Shown: positions 15,628-16,009 of the stretch, in pieces
How the letters are laid out: each line of letters opens with the position of its first letter
Position numbering within the stretch: the first letter of the stretch is position 1
Assembly: GCA_009843565.1 (NCBI GenBank)
Contig: VYDF01000255.1
Coordinates: forward strand, 16,231-32,239
DNA from: Acidimicrobiia bacterium
GTDB lineage: Bacteria > Actinomycetota > Acidimicrobiia > Acidimicrobiales > Bin134
DNA: 16,009 nt
Direction: 5' to 3'
The notes under the pieces: generated by a model
The model's input: the letters and a program-made list of their open reading frames with translations, nothing else
Databases searched by the model: none
Told to the model about the DNA's origin: nothing
Program-made: the position numbers and the translations under genes

Positions 15628-15633
15628 TAGATT
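15628..15633 (+). promoter_or_regulatory. -10 element of a leaderless P450 promoter
   Basis: TAGATT fits the actinobacterial TANNNT -10 pattern and ends six bases before the ATG at 15640, so transcription would start at or next to the A of the start codon. No Shine-Dalgarno precedes this ATG. CTGACA at 15601-15606 could be a -35, but its 21-base spacing is long. Confidence 0.5.
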
Positions 15634-15639
15634 GCATCC

Positions 15640-16009
15640 ATGACCGCTGTCACCCCCGACTCCGAATCTTCGCCCGGCGCATCCACCAAGCCCCCGGCTG
15701 CGACTGAGGCGGATCCCCATAACCCGCTTCACAACGCATTCTGGAGGCGGGACCGACAGGTGATTGACGCTGATTTGAAGGATGTATGCGCCCAGCCGCT
15801 CACCTTCTATCCGGGGTTTGTGTTCACCGGCGACTTGGAGAGCGTCAAGACTCCGGGAGCCTGGTTCATCACCAAGCATGCGACCGTGATGGAGGTGTCG
15901 CGCAACCCGCAGATCTATTCCTCATCGTCGGGCATCACCATCAACGACTTCCCTCCGGAGTTCAACGAGTACTTCAACTCGATCATCGCCATGGACGACC
16001 CCCGCCACG
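15640..16009 (+). CDS. Cytochrome P450, 3' end cut off
   Basis: The first 123 codons of a second P450, running off the right edge without a stop. After a Pro/Ala/Ser-rich N-terminal tail (about 25 residues), the frame shows the substrate-access region typical of actinobacterial P450s: WFITKHATVMEVSRNPQIYSS, then GITINDFPPEFNEYFNS, then MDDPRH, the conserved D-P-x-H before the C helix. The I-helix, ExxR and heme cysteine lie outside the window, so integrity cannot be judged. This layout resembles CYP125/142-like steroid or lipid hydroxylases, though the exact family is unassigned. It differs clearly from the P450 at 5309 (DPPEHGKYR at the matching point), so it is not a recent duplicate. Its own promoter suggests that it is separate from the broken lipoprotein gene upstream. 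Confidence 0.85.
   Translation, partial: MTAVTPDSESSPGASTKPPAATEADPHNPLHNAFWRRDRQVIDADLKDVCAQPLTFYPGFVFTGDLESVKTPGAWFITKHATVMEVSRNPQIYSSSSGITINDFPPEFNEYFNSIIAMDDPRH

Noticed and set aside
1..16009. CRISPR arrays, tRNA or rRNA genes, insertion sequences, prophage or toxin-antitoxin genes
   Set aside because: I read both strands for spaced repeats, cloverleaf-like segments, transposase motifs and small paired genes and found none that hold up.

Overview
The window looks like a piece of a high-GC actinobacterial chromosome. Acidimicrobiia is the best guess, from the GTG/TTG starts, TANNNT-like -10 elements, a three-part Liv transporter fusion, several lipid-type CoA genes with two P450s, and a large lipoprotein of a type I associate with that class. 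No marker gene is present, so this placement is an inference.

Bases 1-11586 (+ strand) form a tightly packed cluster for uptake and CoA-dependent breakdown of an unidentified hydrophobic or carboxylic compound. The order is: an acyl-CoA synthetase cut by the left edge; an AttH/CrtC-like protein; an aminoglycoside-phosphotransferase-type kinase of the ACAD10/11-LvaA kind; a double-hotdog MaoC-like protein; a cytochrome P450; and then a branched-chain-amino-acid-type ABC importer. The importer consists of a lipoprotein with a long acidic linker, a LivH-LivM-LivG fusion and LivF. Two genes on the - strand (11602-12677) converge on it: a crotonase-fold protein that lacks both classical hydratase glutamates, and a 91-codon amidohydrolase whose barrel is deleted.

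An AT-rich motif, AAATAGGTTAGTATTTT or its complement, occurs upstream of the MaoC gene (3913), twice upstream of the transporter (6516-6555) and upstream of the - strand pair (12766). It does not appear in the other intergenic gaps I read. This suggests one dedicated regulator (not in the window) controlling the cluster, and it places the cluster's right boundary near 12780.

From about 12800 onward the content changes. A branched-chain aminotransferase gene (ilvE, 12905-13930) is preceded by a terminator-like hairpin and followed by a decayed copy of part of itself (13972-14012). Next comes a large secreted lipoprotein gene broken by a -1 frameshift in a G-run (14157-15568). Last is the start of a second P450 with an apparently leaderless promoter, cut by the right edge.

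The most interesting points are the shared operator-like motif, the P450/CoA-ligase/kinase/hotdog combination (possibly hydroxyacyl-CoA phosphorylation), the crotonase with replaced catalytic residues, and the three damaged loci (amidohydrolase, ilvE remnant, lipoprotein). No RNA genes, CRISPR arrays, insertion sequences or phage genes were seen.
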